A stretch of DNA of 48,465 nucleotides from Actinomyces minihominis (GTDB lineage: Bacteria; Actinomycetota; Actinomycetes; Actinomycetales; Actinomycetaceae): contig NZ_FYEG01000010.1 in NCBI RefSeq assembly GCF_900187855.1, positions 1 to 48,465 on the forward strand, read 5' to 3'. The stretch's first letter is position 1; each line of letters starts with the position of its first letter. Position numbers and translations under genes: made by a program. This document shows positions 8,379 to 16,481 of the stretch, in pieces. The notes under the pieces are model-generated. The model was not told the origin of the DNA, ran no database searches, and saw nothing but the letters and a program-made list of their open reading frames with translations.

Positions 8379-8849
8379 CTAGTCCACGGGTGGCTGGCGA
8401 TCACTCGGGGTGGTCACAACCTCATCAGTTGAGGCGACAACCGCCGTTGCACCGTCGATCTGCACCACGGTGACCTGGCTTCCCACGGGGAACACCTTCC
8501 CGTCCCGGCTTCGGGCCGACCAGATCCCCCCATCAAGGCGAACTCGGCCGTCAGAACCGACCAGCGGAGCAGTCACTACTGCCCGCTTTCCAACCAGTCC
8601 CTGCGCGTTCGTGGCAATATCCGGGGTGGACCGCTGGAGAAGGTTGCGCGCCCACGGTCGCACAAACACCAGGAGCAGGATCGACACCCCGACGAAAACA
8701 CCAATCTGCACCCAGAGATTGACCCCGAATGCGGCGGCAACCCCACCGGCAACCGCCGCGAGGGCAAGTGTCAGGAAGAAAAGATCGACCGTGAGCAGCT
8801 CAATGATTCCAAGGAGAAGCGCCGCACCAATCCAGATTAACCAGGCCAT
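8379..8849 (-). CDS. NfeD family membrane protein
   Basis: This 156-residue protein is the short NfeD type. It has three to four hydrophobic helices in the first 70 residues (WLIWIGAALLLGIIELLTV onward), then a C-terminal OB-fold of about 65 residues (GLVGKRAVVTAPLVGSDGRV, WSARSRDGKVFPVGSQVTVV). The serine-protease domain of long NfeD proteins is absent, as is usual for the short form. It lies directly upstream of the slipin gene and is the first gene of the pair. In the family NfeD binds its slipin partner through the OB domain. Confidence 0.93.
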   Translation of the reverse strand: MAWLIWIGAALLLGIIELLTVDLFFLTLALAAVAGGVAAAFGVNLWVQIGVFVGVSILLLVFVRPWARNLLQRSTPDIATNAQGLVGKRAVVTAPLVGSDGRVRLDGGIWSARSRDGKVFPVGSQVTVVQIDGATAVVASTDEVVTTPSDRQPPVD

Positions 8850-8911
8850 TACTTCCCCCGTAGAGCTCCGCTGTGTGATCCAAGTCTACAGTGGTGAATG
8901 TCGGCCAGATA

Positions 8912-9709
8912 CTAGCGAGCGCGAGCCCACCACCTACCGTCCTCATTCGTTACCTCAAGAGGCAGACCAAATGCGGAAGAAAGGTTCTCGTTGGTCAGCA
9001 CCTCCCCGATCGGCCCGGCCGCGGCTACGGTTCCATCTTTGATGAGCGCAGCATGGGTAAATCCGGGCGAGATCTCTTCGATCTCGTGGGTGATGAGGAT
9101 AATCGCCGGGGCCTTGGGGGCAGCCATGATCTCAGTCAGCGCCATCACCAGGGTCTCGCGTGCTCCCAGGTCTAGGCCCGCCGTCGGTTCATCCAGGATG
9201 ACGACCTCGGGATCCGGCATCAGTGCACGAGCAATCGAAACACGCTGGCGCTCGCCCTCAGAAAGGGTCCCGAACCTTCGCTGTGCCAGTTCGCCAACAC
9301 CCAGGGCGGCTAGGAGATCGCGGGCACGAGAACGATCATCGTCCTCGTACTCTTCCCCAAACTGAACCGTCTGCCCCCAACCAGCCGAAAGAACTACGTC
9401 CTCAACAATGTCAGAAGCCGAGATGCGCTCACGGGTATCCGCGGAGGCAACCCCCACGCGGGACGCAAGATAGGTGGCTTCCTCACCAGAAGTGTCACTG
9501 CCGAGCACATTTGCGGTTCCCGCGGACGGGTAGTCTCGAGCCGCAACAAGCCTTGCGAGAGTCGTTTTCCCCGCACCGTTGGGTCCAAGGATGACCCAGT
9601 TCTCCCCCGGGTTAACCGTGAAGGTAACGTCTCTCAAGATTTCTGCACGACCGCGCCTCAGGGAAACTCCCTGGAGATCGATAAGGGGTTGCATAACTGG
9701 CAGGACCAC
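8912..9709 (-). CDS. ABC transporter ATP-binding protein (stand-alone)
   Basis: This 265-residue ATPase has Walker A GPNGAGKTT, a degenerate signature LSEGERQRVSIARAL (E in place of the first G of LSGGE), Walker B VVILDEPTAGLD and the switch His in ILITHEIEE. No permease gene is near. The closest picture I know is the YlmA/ModF-like group of single-domain ATPases, whose role is unclear. The GTG at 9709 directly follows the stop of the glycogen synthase gene, which suggests translational coupling. The ATG at 9694 (MQPLIDLQGV) is an equally good start and fits family alignments better. Confidence 0.88.
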   Translation of the reverse strand: MVLPVMQPLIDLQGVSLRRGRAEILRDVTFTVNPGENWVILGPNGAGKTTLARLVAARDYPSAGTANVLGSDTSGEEATYLASRVGVASADTRERISASDIVEDVVLSAGWGQTVQFGEEYEDDDRSRARDLLAALGVGELAQRRFGTLSEGERQRVSIARALMPDPEVVILDEPTAGLDLGARETLVMALTEIMAAPKAPAIILITHEIEEISPGFTHAALIKDGTVAAAGPIGEVLTNENLSSAFGLPLEVTNEDGRWWARAR

Positions 9710-10933
9710 CTAGTTCACTAGTGTTTTGTACAGTTCCACCGTCTGCTCACCAATGGCATGCCACGAGAACTTATCCCGGGCCCGCTCAAGTCCCGCCTTA
9801 CCCATCTTTCGAGCAAGTTCCGGATTCTCAAGCACATCGGTCAAACGCTGAGCAAAATCGGCCTCAAACTTTTCAGGATTGAGCGGGGTTCCCGTTCCGT
9901 CCTGCATCTGTTCTATAGGAACAAGGTACCCCGTCTCACCGTCGACAATCACATCGGGAATTCCACCAGTGGCGGTGCCCACTACAGGGAGCTCCATGGC
10001 CATCGCCTCAAGGTTGACGATCCCGAGCGGTTCATAGATCGAGGGCGTTGCAAACACGTCAGATCCGGCCAGGATCGCCTTGACCTCTTCGTTCGGAAGC
10101 ATGGTTGATATGTTGATTACTCCGGTGCGCTTGGCCTGGAGGTTCCTGATTAGCCCGTCGACCTCCGCCGCAATCTCTGGGGTATCCGGCGCACCCGCAA
10201 GCAGGACGATCTGAACATTCTCTGGAAGCAGCTCACAGGCCCGGAGGAACCCGGGAAGTCCCTTCTGGCGGGTGATCCGGCCCACGAAGACAACGGTCGG
10301 ACGGTTCGGGTCCATCCCGTGCTTTTCGCGAATCTTCACAGCCCGCTCCTCAGCCTCTTCCCCGACGGGTCGGTGCCACTTGTTGAGGTCGATGCCGTTG
10401 TGAATGACATGGACCCTGTCTGGAGAAACCGCAGGGTATGCCTTGAGGATGTCGTCCCGCATGCCATTGGAAACAGCGATGATGGCATCCGCGTTCTCGT
10501 ATGCCGTGCGTTCGACAAAGGAGGAAACACGGTAGCCCCCTCCCAGCTGTTCAACCTTCCAGGGACGAAGGGGCTCAAGTGAGTGCGCAGAGACCACCAG
10601 GGGGATGCCGTAGAGAAGTTTCGCCAGGTACCCGGCCATGCAGGCATACCAGGTGTGCGCATGAACGAGGTCGGCGCCGTCGGCTCCCTCAATCATTCGC
10701 AAGTTGACGCCCAGGGTCTGAATCGCAGGATTAGCCCCCGCTAGCTCCGGCAGGTTGGCGTAACCAATCACGCCCGGTTCCGAGCCGACCTCACCCGGCG
10801 ATCGAGGGCCATCAAAGGCCTCAACTCGGAGGTCGACCAGGTTCCGCAGAACTCGAGCCAGCTCCTCAACATGAACCCCGGCACCCCCGTAGACAAAAGG
10901 TGGGTACTCGCGGGTCAGCAGATCTACGCGCAT
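9710..10933 (-). CDS. glgA: GT4 glycogen synthase / maltose-1-phosphate synthase
   Basis: This is an actinobacterial-type GT4 glucosyltransferase of 407 residues from the ATG at 10933, which has AAGGACC about 6 nt upstream. The frame extends to 11029, but the earlier codons are not conserved in the family. Landmarks are the N-terminal loop REYPPFVYGGAGVHVEEL, HAHTWYA, VVSAHSLEPLRPWK, HNGIDLNKW, VGRITRQKG, and the C-terminal sugar-nucleotide site PSIYEPLGIVNLEAMA. In mycobacteria the homologue (GlgM, Rv1212c) makes alpha-maltose-1-phosphate from ADP-glucose and glucose-1-phosphate for glucan synthesis; older annotation calls it glycogen synthase. It diverges from glgC, the same arrangement as in mycobacteria, so supply and use of ADP-glucose are probably controlled from the shared 191-bp gap. 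Confidence 0.94.
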   Translation of the reverse strand: MRVDLLTREYPPFVYGGAGVHVEELARVLRNLVDLRVEAFDGPRSPGEVGSEPGVIGYANLPELAGANPAIQTLGVNLRMIEGADGADLVHAHTWYACMAGYLAKLLYGIPLVVSAHSLEPLRPWKVEQLGGGYRVSSFVERTAYENADAIIAVSNGMRDDILKAYPAVSPDRVHVIHNGIDLNKWHRPVGEEAEERAVKIREKHGMDPNRPTVVFVGRITRQKGLPGFLRACELLPENVQIVLLAGAPDTPEIAAEVDGLIRNLQAKRTGVINISTMLPNEEVKAILAGSDVFATPSIYEPLGIVNLEAMAMELPVVGTATGGIPDVIVDGETGYLVPIEQMQDGTGTPLNPEKFEADFAQRLTDVLENPELARKMGKAGLERARDKFSWHAIGEQTVELYKTLVN

Positions 10934-11124
10934 TGAAAAGGTCCTTAATTCCGGGGCCGGGACACGCCGTTGGGCTGAATCAAGGATACCAACCGCCGCG
11001 GCGAACCGGAGCAGAAAGGCACCCACCACCCGCTCGCTCCCCCGGCTAACTCACCCCTTCGCTTGATGAAGTAAACAAGTCCCCATCCGTGAGCGTCGAA
11101 GTCTGTAACATTGAGGGCATGGCA

Positions 11125-12354
11125 ATGAAGCGAACTCTGGCAATTGTGTTGGCTGGTGGCGAAGGCAAACGTCTGATGCCCCTTACTGAGGACCGCGCTA
11201 AGCCCGCGGTTCCCTTCGGCGGCAATTACCGCCTGATCGATTTTTCCCTCTCAAACATGGTCAACTCCGGCTATCTCAAGATCGTCGTGCTGACCCAGTA
11301 CAAATCTCACTCCCTTGATACCCACATCGCGCGCACCTGGCGCATGTCGGGGTTGCTTGGGAACTTCGTCGCACCTATGCCGGCTCAGCAGCGTCGCGGG
11401 CCGCACTGGTACCTAGGTTCAGCCGATGCGATCTACCAGTCGCTCAACGTCGTCTATGACGAACGACCCGACTACATCGTCATCACGGGGGCGGACAACA
11501 TCTACCGGATGGACTTCAGCCAGATGGTGGACTACCACATCGCCTCCGGCATGCCTGCGACAGTTGCTGGTATCCGCCAACCCATTGAGCTGGCTGACCA
11601 GTTCGGGGTTATCAAAGAGAAGGATGGTGTCGTCGAGGAGTTCCTCGAGAAGCCTAAGAATGCCGAGGGTCTTGACGATGACCCCAGTGTCGTCCTCGCC
11701 TCCATGGGTAACTACGTTTTCGATACCAAGGCCCTGATCGAAGCGCTCCGCAAGGATGCTGCGAACCCAGACTCCAAGCACGACATGGGCGGGGACATCG
11801 TCCCCTACTTTGTTGAACGCGGAGAGTGCGCGGTCTATGACTTCAAGGACAACATCGTCCCCGGATCAACCGAGCGTGACCGCGACTACTGGCGTGATGT
11901 CGGCACGGTTGACGCCTACTACGATGCCAACCTCGACCTCATCAGCATCCACCCGATTTTCAACCTCTACAACTACGACTGGCCCCTCCTCACACAGACG
12001 GATCCGCTGCCCCCCGCCAAGTTTGTTCACGGCGATATGGGCTCGCGAATGGGTCACGCCGTCGACTCCCTGGTGTCAGAGGCAGTCATCGTTTCAGGTG
12101 CGGAAGTGACGAGGTCGGTGCTGTCACCCAAGGTTGCCGTTCACTCCTGGGCCCAGGTTTCGGACTCCGTCATCCTCAACAGTGCGGTGATTAACCGCCG
12201 GGCTCGGGTCCACCGCGCCATTCTTGACAAGAATGTCGTGGTCGAAGAGAACGCCTCGGTCGGTTTCGACCATGAACTGGACCGGAGCCGCGGTTTCACG
12301 GTCACCGAATCCGGAATCACGGTTGTCCCGAAGGATGCCATCGTCCGCGCCTAG
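11125..12354 (+). CDS. glgC: glucose-1-phosphate adenylyltransferase
   Basis: This enzyme makes ADP-glucose from ATP and glucose-1-phosphate, the committed step of glycogen synthesis. The N-terminal nucleotidyltransferase domain shows [44 protein letters not shown] and the sugar-phosphate site VEEFLEKP. The C-terminal left-handed beta-helix begins around residue 300 and ends with [14 protein letters not shown] chose the ATG at 11125 because GAGGG lies 7 nt before it; for the ATG at 11119 the same site would be too close, and the GTG at 11089 has no site. The enzyme is about 409 residues, the normal length. It is divergent from the glycogen synthase gene and followed by serB after 27 bp. Confidence 0.95.
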   Translation: MKRTLAIVLAGGEGKRLMPLTEDRAKPAVPFGGNYRLIDFSLSNMVNSGYLKIVVLTQYKSHSLDTHIARTWRMSGLLGNFVAPMPAQQRRGPHWYLGSADAIYQSLNVVYDERPDYIVITGADNIYRMDFSQMVDYHIASGMPATVAGIRQPIELADQFGVIKEKDGVVEEFLEKPKNAEGLDDDPSVVLASMGNYVFDTKALIEALRKDAANPDSKHDMGGDIVPYFVERGECAVYDFKDNIVPGSTERDRDYWRDVGTVDAYYDANLDLISIHPIFNLYNYDWPLLTQTDPLPPAKFVHGDMGSRMGHAVDSLVSEAVIVSGAEVTRSVLSPKVAVHSWAQVSDSVILNSAVINRRARVHRAILDKNVVVEENASVGFDHELDRSRGFTVTESGITVVPKDAIVRA

Positions 12355-12381
12355 CCATCCAGACTGCGTAGCCTTGTTGCT

Positions 12382-13233
12382 ATGAGTTCATTCGAAACGG
12401 TCGTCCCCCCTCCTCCCCACCGTGCGGAAGAGGTCGGGACGGCCGTTTCGTCATCTCCTGGCGCCTGGGTACTTTACGAAGGCAGCCCTGCGCCGGGCGG
12501 TGAAGGGCCGCTGGCAACCGGACCTGGCTGGTGGTCCACCAACCGGGTGATCACAGAGGCCGAACCGGTGGGGTTCTCTCATCTCAGCGCAAACCTAGCG
12601 CTGAACCCTCCTCTCCTCGTCCTCACTGACGCCGACTCCACCCTGTTTCACGAAGAAGCCATTGATGAACTGGCGCGGCTGGCCGGTGTTTTCGACCAGG
12701 TCAGCAAAATCACCGAGTCAGCCATGCGCGGCGAGATGGGCTTCGACGACTCGCTGAGAAGGCGTGTCGCCCTGCTGCAGGGTCTTCCCACCTCGGCTTT
12801 TGAGGAGGTTGGCAGCCAGCTCACCCTGGCATCCGGAGCAGCTGAGCTGATCACTTGGACCCACTCGGTCGGAGCCCAGTTCGGGGTCGTCTCCGGGGGG
12901 TTCGAAGAGATCCTTCGCCCCCTCGTGCAGCAGCTGGGAGTCGACTACCTCCTCGCCAACCGACTCGAGGTCGAAGGTGAACTCCTCACGGGGCGCACCG
13001 TCGGTCCTGTCGTTAACGACCGGACCAAGGAGCAGTGCGTCAAGCAGTGGTCTCAGGGCAGAGCCGACCGCGTTGTCGCAGTCGGCGACGGCTCAAACGA
13101 CATCCGTATGCTCAAGGCCGCCGGACTCGGCATAGCGTTCTGCGCCAAACCGGCAGTTCGCCAGGCTGTCTCAAGCCAGCTCAACATCCGCCGTCTGGAC
13201 GCGGTGGTCGGGTTGCTCGGGAGAACCCTCTAG
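12382..13233 (+). CDS. serB: phosphoserine phosphatase (HAD superfamily)
   Basis: This enzyme removes phosphate from O-phosphoserine in the last step of serine synthesis. HAD motif I is LTDADSTLF, with the nucleophile and acid/base Asp. Motif II is in FGVVSGGF, motif III is the Lys in VNDRTKEQ, and motif IV is VAVGDGSNDIRML. The first 75 residues are Pro/Gly/Ser-rich and show no ACT-domain signature, unlike many longer SerB proteins. The ATG at 12382 has no clear ribosome binding site, and a long inverted repeat covers codons 5-23, so the true start may be further in, for example the GTG at about 12547. The gene follows glgC directly. Confidence 0.9.
   Translation: MSSFETVVPPPPHRAEEVGTAVSSSPGAWVLYEGSPAPGGEGPLATGPGWWSTNRVITEAEPVGFSHLSANLALNPPLLVLTDADSTLFHEEAIDELARLAGVFDQVSKITESAMRGEMGFDDSLRRRVALLQGLPTSAFEEVGSQLTLASGAAELITWTHSVGAQFGVVSGGFEEILRPLVQQLGVDYLLANRLEVEGELLTGRTVGPVVNDRTKEQCVKQWSQGRADRVVAVGDGSNDIRMLKAAGLGIAFCAKPAVRQAVSSQLNIRRLDAVVGLLGRTL
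12394..12449 (+). repeat. long inverted repeat across the serB 5' end
   Basis: The 14-nt arm at 12394-12407 pairs with 12436-12449 with one mismatch, leaving a 28-nt C-rich loop. It lies 40 bp after the glgC stop and inside the annotated serB coding start. It may be a GC-rich terminator or attenuator of glgC, or an mRNA structure that hides the serB start. No U-tract follows. Confidence 0.55.
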
Positions 13234-13274
13234 GTCCTTCACTGAACCTCGGGATACTCCCTTGCACCTACCTA

Positions 13275-13823
13275 TCAGGCCAGTGGGTTGGTGAAAGGTA
13301 GTGGAGGAATGTCGTTGTGGCGCACATGAATGAAATCGGCGACCGCGGCACAGTGCGAATGCCATTCCTTCCAGTTCCGATCCCACTCAACCACAACGGC
13401 TGATCCCGTTGGCATACCATTTTCTACCTCGGTTGCCTGCCCCTCTTTAACAAGGAGGACGGCGGTTGCCGACACTGTAGGTTCATGCCCAACCACCAGT
13501 GAAGAGGTCCCAGTCGACCCAAAACGAACGGCCTCCATGATCTGCATGGGAGAACCGCTGTAGATTACCTCGTCAGTCTGCACCCTGGGCATCATTTCCG
13601 GAGTGAGCCCAGCCCCCTGAGCCATGTTCTCCCAAGTCTGCTGGGCGCGAACAGCCGGCGAGACAAAGACGGTATCAACACTGCGCAGTGAGTCCGCTAG
13701 GCGACGCCCCAACTCCTGGGCTTGGGCCCGTCCCTCATCAGTGAGGGGGCGCTGAGCATCCGTGCCCGGAGAGTACGCGGCGGCTTTGGCGTGGCGGGCG
13801 ATAGTGACCTTGTGAGTAGACAT
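13275..13823 (-). CDS. SixA-like histidine phosphatase family protein
   Basis: This 182-residue protein belongs to the histidine phosphatase (phosphoglycerate mutase-like) superfamily. The phosphate-accepting His is in TIARHAKAA near the N-terminus, a conserved Arg is in SPAVRAQQTWE, and the second catalytic His is in LVVGHEPTVSA. Family members close to SixA remove phosphate from phosphohistidine, but the substrate here is unknown. The gene is convergent with serB (41-bp gap) and divergent from the small Cys-rich gene. The position of the tail after DRNWKEWHSHC suggests a complete protein. Confidence 0.9.
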   Translation of the reverse strand: MSTHKVTIARHAKAAAYSPGTDAQRPLTDEGRAQAQELGRRLADSLRSVDTVFVSPAVRAQQTWENMAQGAGLTPEMMPRVQTDEVIYSGSPMQIMEAVRFGSTGTSSLVVGHEPTVSATAVLLVKEGQATEVENGMPTGSAVVVEWDRNWKEWHSHCAAVADFIHVRHNDIPPLPFTNPLA

Positions 13824-13876
13824 GCGGATATTCTATGTCAGGGAACGAAGTCGAATGCCTGGATAAGGGAGTGTTG

Positions 13877-14146
13877 ATGGCTCTGCGCCGCGGACCGAAA
13901 GATCTAGTTTGCTCAAACCGAGGTTGCGAGCGCCCCGCCACCTTTGCAATTACCTGGTCCAACCCAACCCTGCCCTTTGGGCGAGCCAAGCACTGGCTAG
14001 CATGTGACGAACACCGAATCACCCTGGAGAAGTACCTCGCCTACCGAGATTTTCCCCAGTCCACCCGGACCCTGGCAGCCTTCCTTTCATCCGAGGACGG
14101 CCGAGAGGGCGGCGAGGCCAAGTCAACTGGCGTACACCGGGGCTAA
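13877..14146 (+). CDS. small Cys-rich protein, possible zinc binding
   Basis: This protein of about 89 residues resembles a short actinobacterial family that is often mislabelled acetone carboxylase. It has the pattern CSNRGCERPAT, then AITWSNP, then WLACDEHR, a Cys-x4-Cys and Cys-x2-His set that could bind a metal. It ends with a hydrophilic tail. I chose the ATG at 13877 because GGGAG lies 5 nt before it; the ATG at 13835 has no site. Its last 4 bp overlap the stop of the convergent ABC-F gene. Function is unknown. Confidence 0.8.
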   Translation: MALRRGPKDLVCSNRGCERPATFAITWSNPTLPFGRAKHWLACDEHRITLEKYLAYRDFPQSTRTLAAFLSSEDGREGGEAKSTGVHRG

Positions 14147-15753
14147 CGGACCTCAACCAGCTCCAGATAGTCGTCATCCCACAGGTCCTCATCCCCATCG
14201 GGTAGAAGCAGAACCCGCTCCGGATGTAGAGCCTCCACCGCACCCGGGTCATGGCTGACGAGGACGACGGCGCCCTCATACGAATCCAGAGCCCCCAGAA
14301 CCTCCTCACGGGAAGCGGGATCCAGGTTGTTAGTAGGTTCATCGAGGAGGAGAACGTTAGCCGCAGAAACAACCAGGGCGGCCAACGCTAGACGCGTCTT
14401 CTCACCTCCCGAAAGAACGGAAACAGGCTTGCCGATATCATCTGCAGAGAAAAGGAACTGTCCGAGCACCGAACGCAGGCGCGTATCATCAAGTTCCGGA
14501 GCTGCCGCCCGCATGTTCTCTTCAACTGACTGCGTCGGGTCAAGGGTCTCGTGCTCCTGGGCGTAGTACCCCAGCTTCAAACCGTATCCCGGAGTCACCT
14601 CACCTAGGTCAGGAACCTCCAAGCCCGCAAGGATCCGTAGAAGCGTTGTCTTACCGGCCCCGTTCTCTCCGAGGACGACCACCTTTGCGCCCCTATCGAT
14701 CGCGAGGTCAACATCAGTGAAGACCTCAAGAGAGCCGTAGGACTTAGAAAGGTGCTGGGCTGTCAGTGGCACCCGACCACAGGGAGCTGGATCAGGGAAC
14801 CGCAAGCGGGCAACCTTCTCTTCAGCACGTTCGGTCCCGGCAGCCTCCCTCAGCTCGGCCGCTCGGCGAAGCATCTGCTGAGCGGCAACCGCCTTGGTTG
14901 CCTTGGCCCGCATCTTCTCGCCTTGAGCCTGCAGGACCTCTGCCTTGCGCAGCGCATTCTGGCGCTCCTTGCGTCGTCGCCTCTCATCCTCAGCCCGGGT
15001 TTTCAAGTAGGCATCCCACCCCATGCGGTACACCTCAAGCTCCGCGCGGTTCGCATCCAGGTAGAAGACCTGGTTGACGACATCGCGGACCAGGTTGACG
15101 TCATGGCTGATCACGACAAGGGCGCCGGAGTACCCCTTGAGCCAGTCCCTGAGCCAGATGATTGAGTCGTGGTCAAGGTGGTTGGTGGGCTCATCCAGCA
15201 GTAGTGTCTCGGCCTCGGAAAAGAGCACTCGGGCCAGTTCAACCCGTCTGCGCTGCCCACCGGACAGAGTGTGAAGGGGCTGCCCAAGAATCCGCTCATC
15301 CAATTTGAGGGCGGAGGCAATCTGGGCGGCCTGACCATTGGCGGCCCACCCCCCCTTCTGGGTGAACTCGTGATCCAGCCGAACATAACGTTCCATAGCC
15401 TTGATCTGCCGTTCCCCCTCGAGGGTCGCCATCTCATGCTCAGCCTTCTGGATGCGTTTCAGGAGCGCATCGATCCCCCGCACAGAGATAATCCGCTCGT
15501 GGGCCGTTTGATCTCTGTCACCCTCACTCGTGTCCTGCGGCAGGTAGCCGATGGCGCCCCCGCGGTTGATCCTGCCATTGAACTCTGCAGCACCCTCATC
15601 AGCCACACCGGCGAGCAGGCGCATCATGGTTGTCTTTCCCGCACCATTACGGCCAACCAGGCCAACCTTGGCGCCTGGACCAACGGCGAACGAAACCTGA
15701 TGGATCAGCTCGCGTGGGCCGATACGAAGGTCAAAATCCTGGACACTAATCAC
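14143..15753 (-). CDS. ABC-F family ATPase
   Basis: This 536-residue soluble protein has two ABC ATPase domains and no membrane segment, the mark of the ABC-F family, whose members act on ribosomes. Domain 1 has GLVGRNGAGKTT, LSGGQRRRVELARVL and LLLDEPTNHLD. The interdomain linker, about residues 235-315, is long, charged and helical (RAEDERRRRKERQNALRKAE). Domain 2 has VVLGENGAGKTTLL, LSGGEKTRLALAALV and LLLDEPTNNLD. It looks orthologous to mycobacterial Rv1473-type proteins annotated as macrolide ABC proteins. Some ABC-F proteins rescue stalled ribosomes or protect them from antibiotics; the sequence does not tell which applies. It is divergent from the queuosine transporter gene. Confidence 0.93.
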   Translation of the reverse strand: MISVQDFDLRIGPRELIHQVSFAVGPGAKVGLVGRNGAGKTTMMRLLAGVADEGAAEFNGRINRGGAIGYLPQDTSEGDRDQTAHERIISVRGIDALLKRIQKAEHEMATLEGERQIKAMERYVRLDHEFTQKGGWAANGQAAQIASALKLDERILGQPLHTLSGGQRRRVELARVLFSEAETLLLDEPTNHLDHDSIIWLRDWLKGYSGALVVISHDVNLVRDVVNQVFYLDANRAELEVYRMGWDAYLKTRAEDERRRRKERQNALRKAEVLQAQGEKMRAKATKAVAAQQMLRRAAELREAAGTERAEEKVARLRFPDPAPCGRVPLTAQHLSKSYGSLEVFTDVDLAIDRGAKVVVLGENGAGKTTLLRILAGLEVPDLGEVTPGYGLKLGYYAQEHETLDPTQSVEENMRAAAPELDDTRLRSVLGQFLFSADDIGKPVSVLSGGEKTRLALAALVVSAANVLLLDEPTNNLDPASREEVLGALDSYEGAVVLVSHDPGAVEALHPERVLLLPDGDEDLWDDDYLELVEVR

Positions 15754-15800
15754 CAGGGAAGTCTAACCGAGGCTGACCGCTGCCCCGCCGAGCAGGCACA

Positions 15801-16481
15801 ATGGAACGCGTGACAAGCAACTCTCCAACAACCCAGCCTAGCGCCAGCGCCTACACAACCATTGCGGTTAGCTTCGTTGCGCTTCTACTCATATCGAACA
15901 TAGCTGCCACAAAGCTCTTTGGACTGAGCCTTGGTCCGACGACACTCATCTTTGATGGCGGGGCACTTCTCTTTCCATTCACATACGTACTCGGTGATGT
16001 CCTGGCTGAGATATACGGATTCGCCAAGACCCGATTCGTCATCCTCCTGGGGTTTGTGGCCTCCGCGCTTGCGGCTGTTGTCTTTCTGCTGGTTCAGATA
16101 CTCCCACCCGCAGATGCCTACAAGAACCAACAGGCGTTCGAGGCCGTACTCGGCTTCGTACCGAGGATCGTTGCCGCCTCCCTGATGGCCTATCTGGTGG
16201 GGCAGCTTCTGAATGCCTACGTCCTCGTCAAGATCAAACAGAGGTTCGGAGAGAAGAGGCTCTGGGTTCGCCTCCTCGGATCCAGTGTGGTTGGTGAGAG
16301 CGCGGACACCCTGGTCTTCTGCACCATCGCGTTCTATGGGGTCCTGACCGGCGCAAGTTTCTGGAACTATGTCCTTGTTGGTTTCACCTACAAGATTATT
16401 TTCGAGATCGTTTTACTTCCGGTCTCCTACAGTGTGATTCGGCTGCTGCAGCGCCGAAGTGAAAGGACCGATCTTGCCTGA
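15801..16481 (+). CDS. queuosine precursor transporter, YhhQ/VUT family
   Basis: This 226-residue membrane protein has about six helices. It carries features of the COG1738 vitamin-uptake-like family: FVALLLISNIAATKLF, the acidic TYVLGDVLAEIYGF, and VVGESADTLVFCTIAF with FKYK-like FTYKIIFEIV. Family members import the queuosine precursors preQ0, preQ1 or queuine. The next gene encodes tRNA-guanine transglycosylase, which uses these bases, and overlaps this gene by 23 bp. No queC, queD, queE or queF gene is in the window, so salvage rather than synthesis is suggested. The ATG at 15801 has only a weak ribosome binding site. Confidence 0.92.
   Translation: MERVTSNSPTTQPSASAYTTIAVSFVALLLISNIAATKLFGLSLGPTTLIFDGGALLFPFTYVLGDVLAEIYGFAKTRFVILLGFVASALAAVVFLLVQILPPADAYKNQQAFEAVLGFVPRIVAASLMAYLVGQLLNAYVLVKIKQRFGEKRLWVRLLGSSVVGESADTLVFCTIAFYGVLTGASFWNYVLVGFTYKIIFEIVLLPVSYSVIRLLQRRSERTDLA

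Noticed and set aside
10934-11029. N-terminal extension of glycogen synthase (32 codons)
   Set aside because: It would fill the divergent promoter region; the family begins at MRVDLLTREYPP and a ribosome binding site precedes that ATG.
13835-13876. Upstream ATG of the small Cys-rich gene
   Set aside because: No ribosome binding site, while the ATG at 13877 has a well-placed one and matches the family start.
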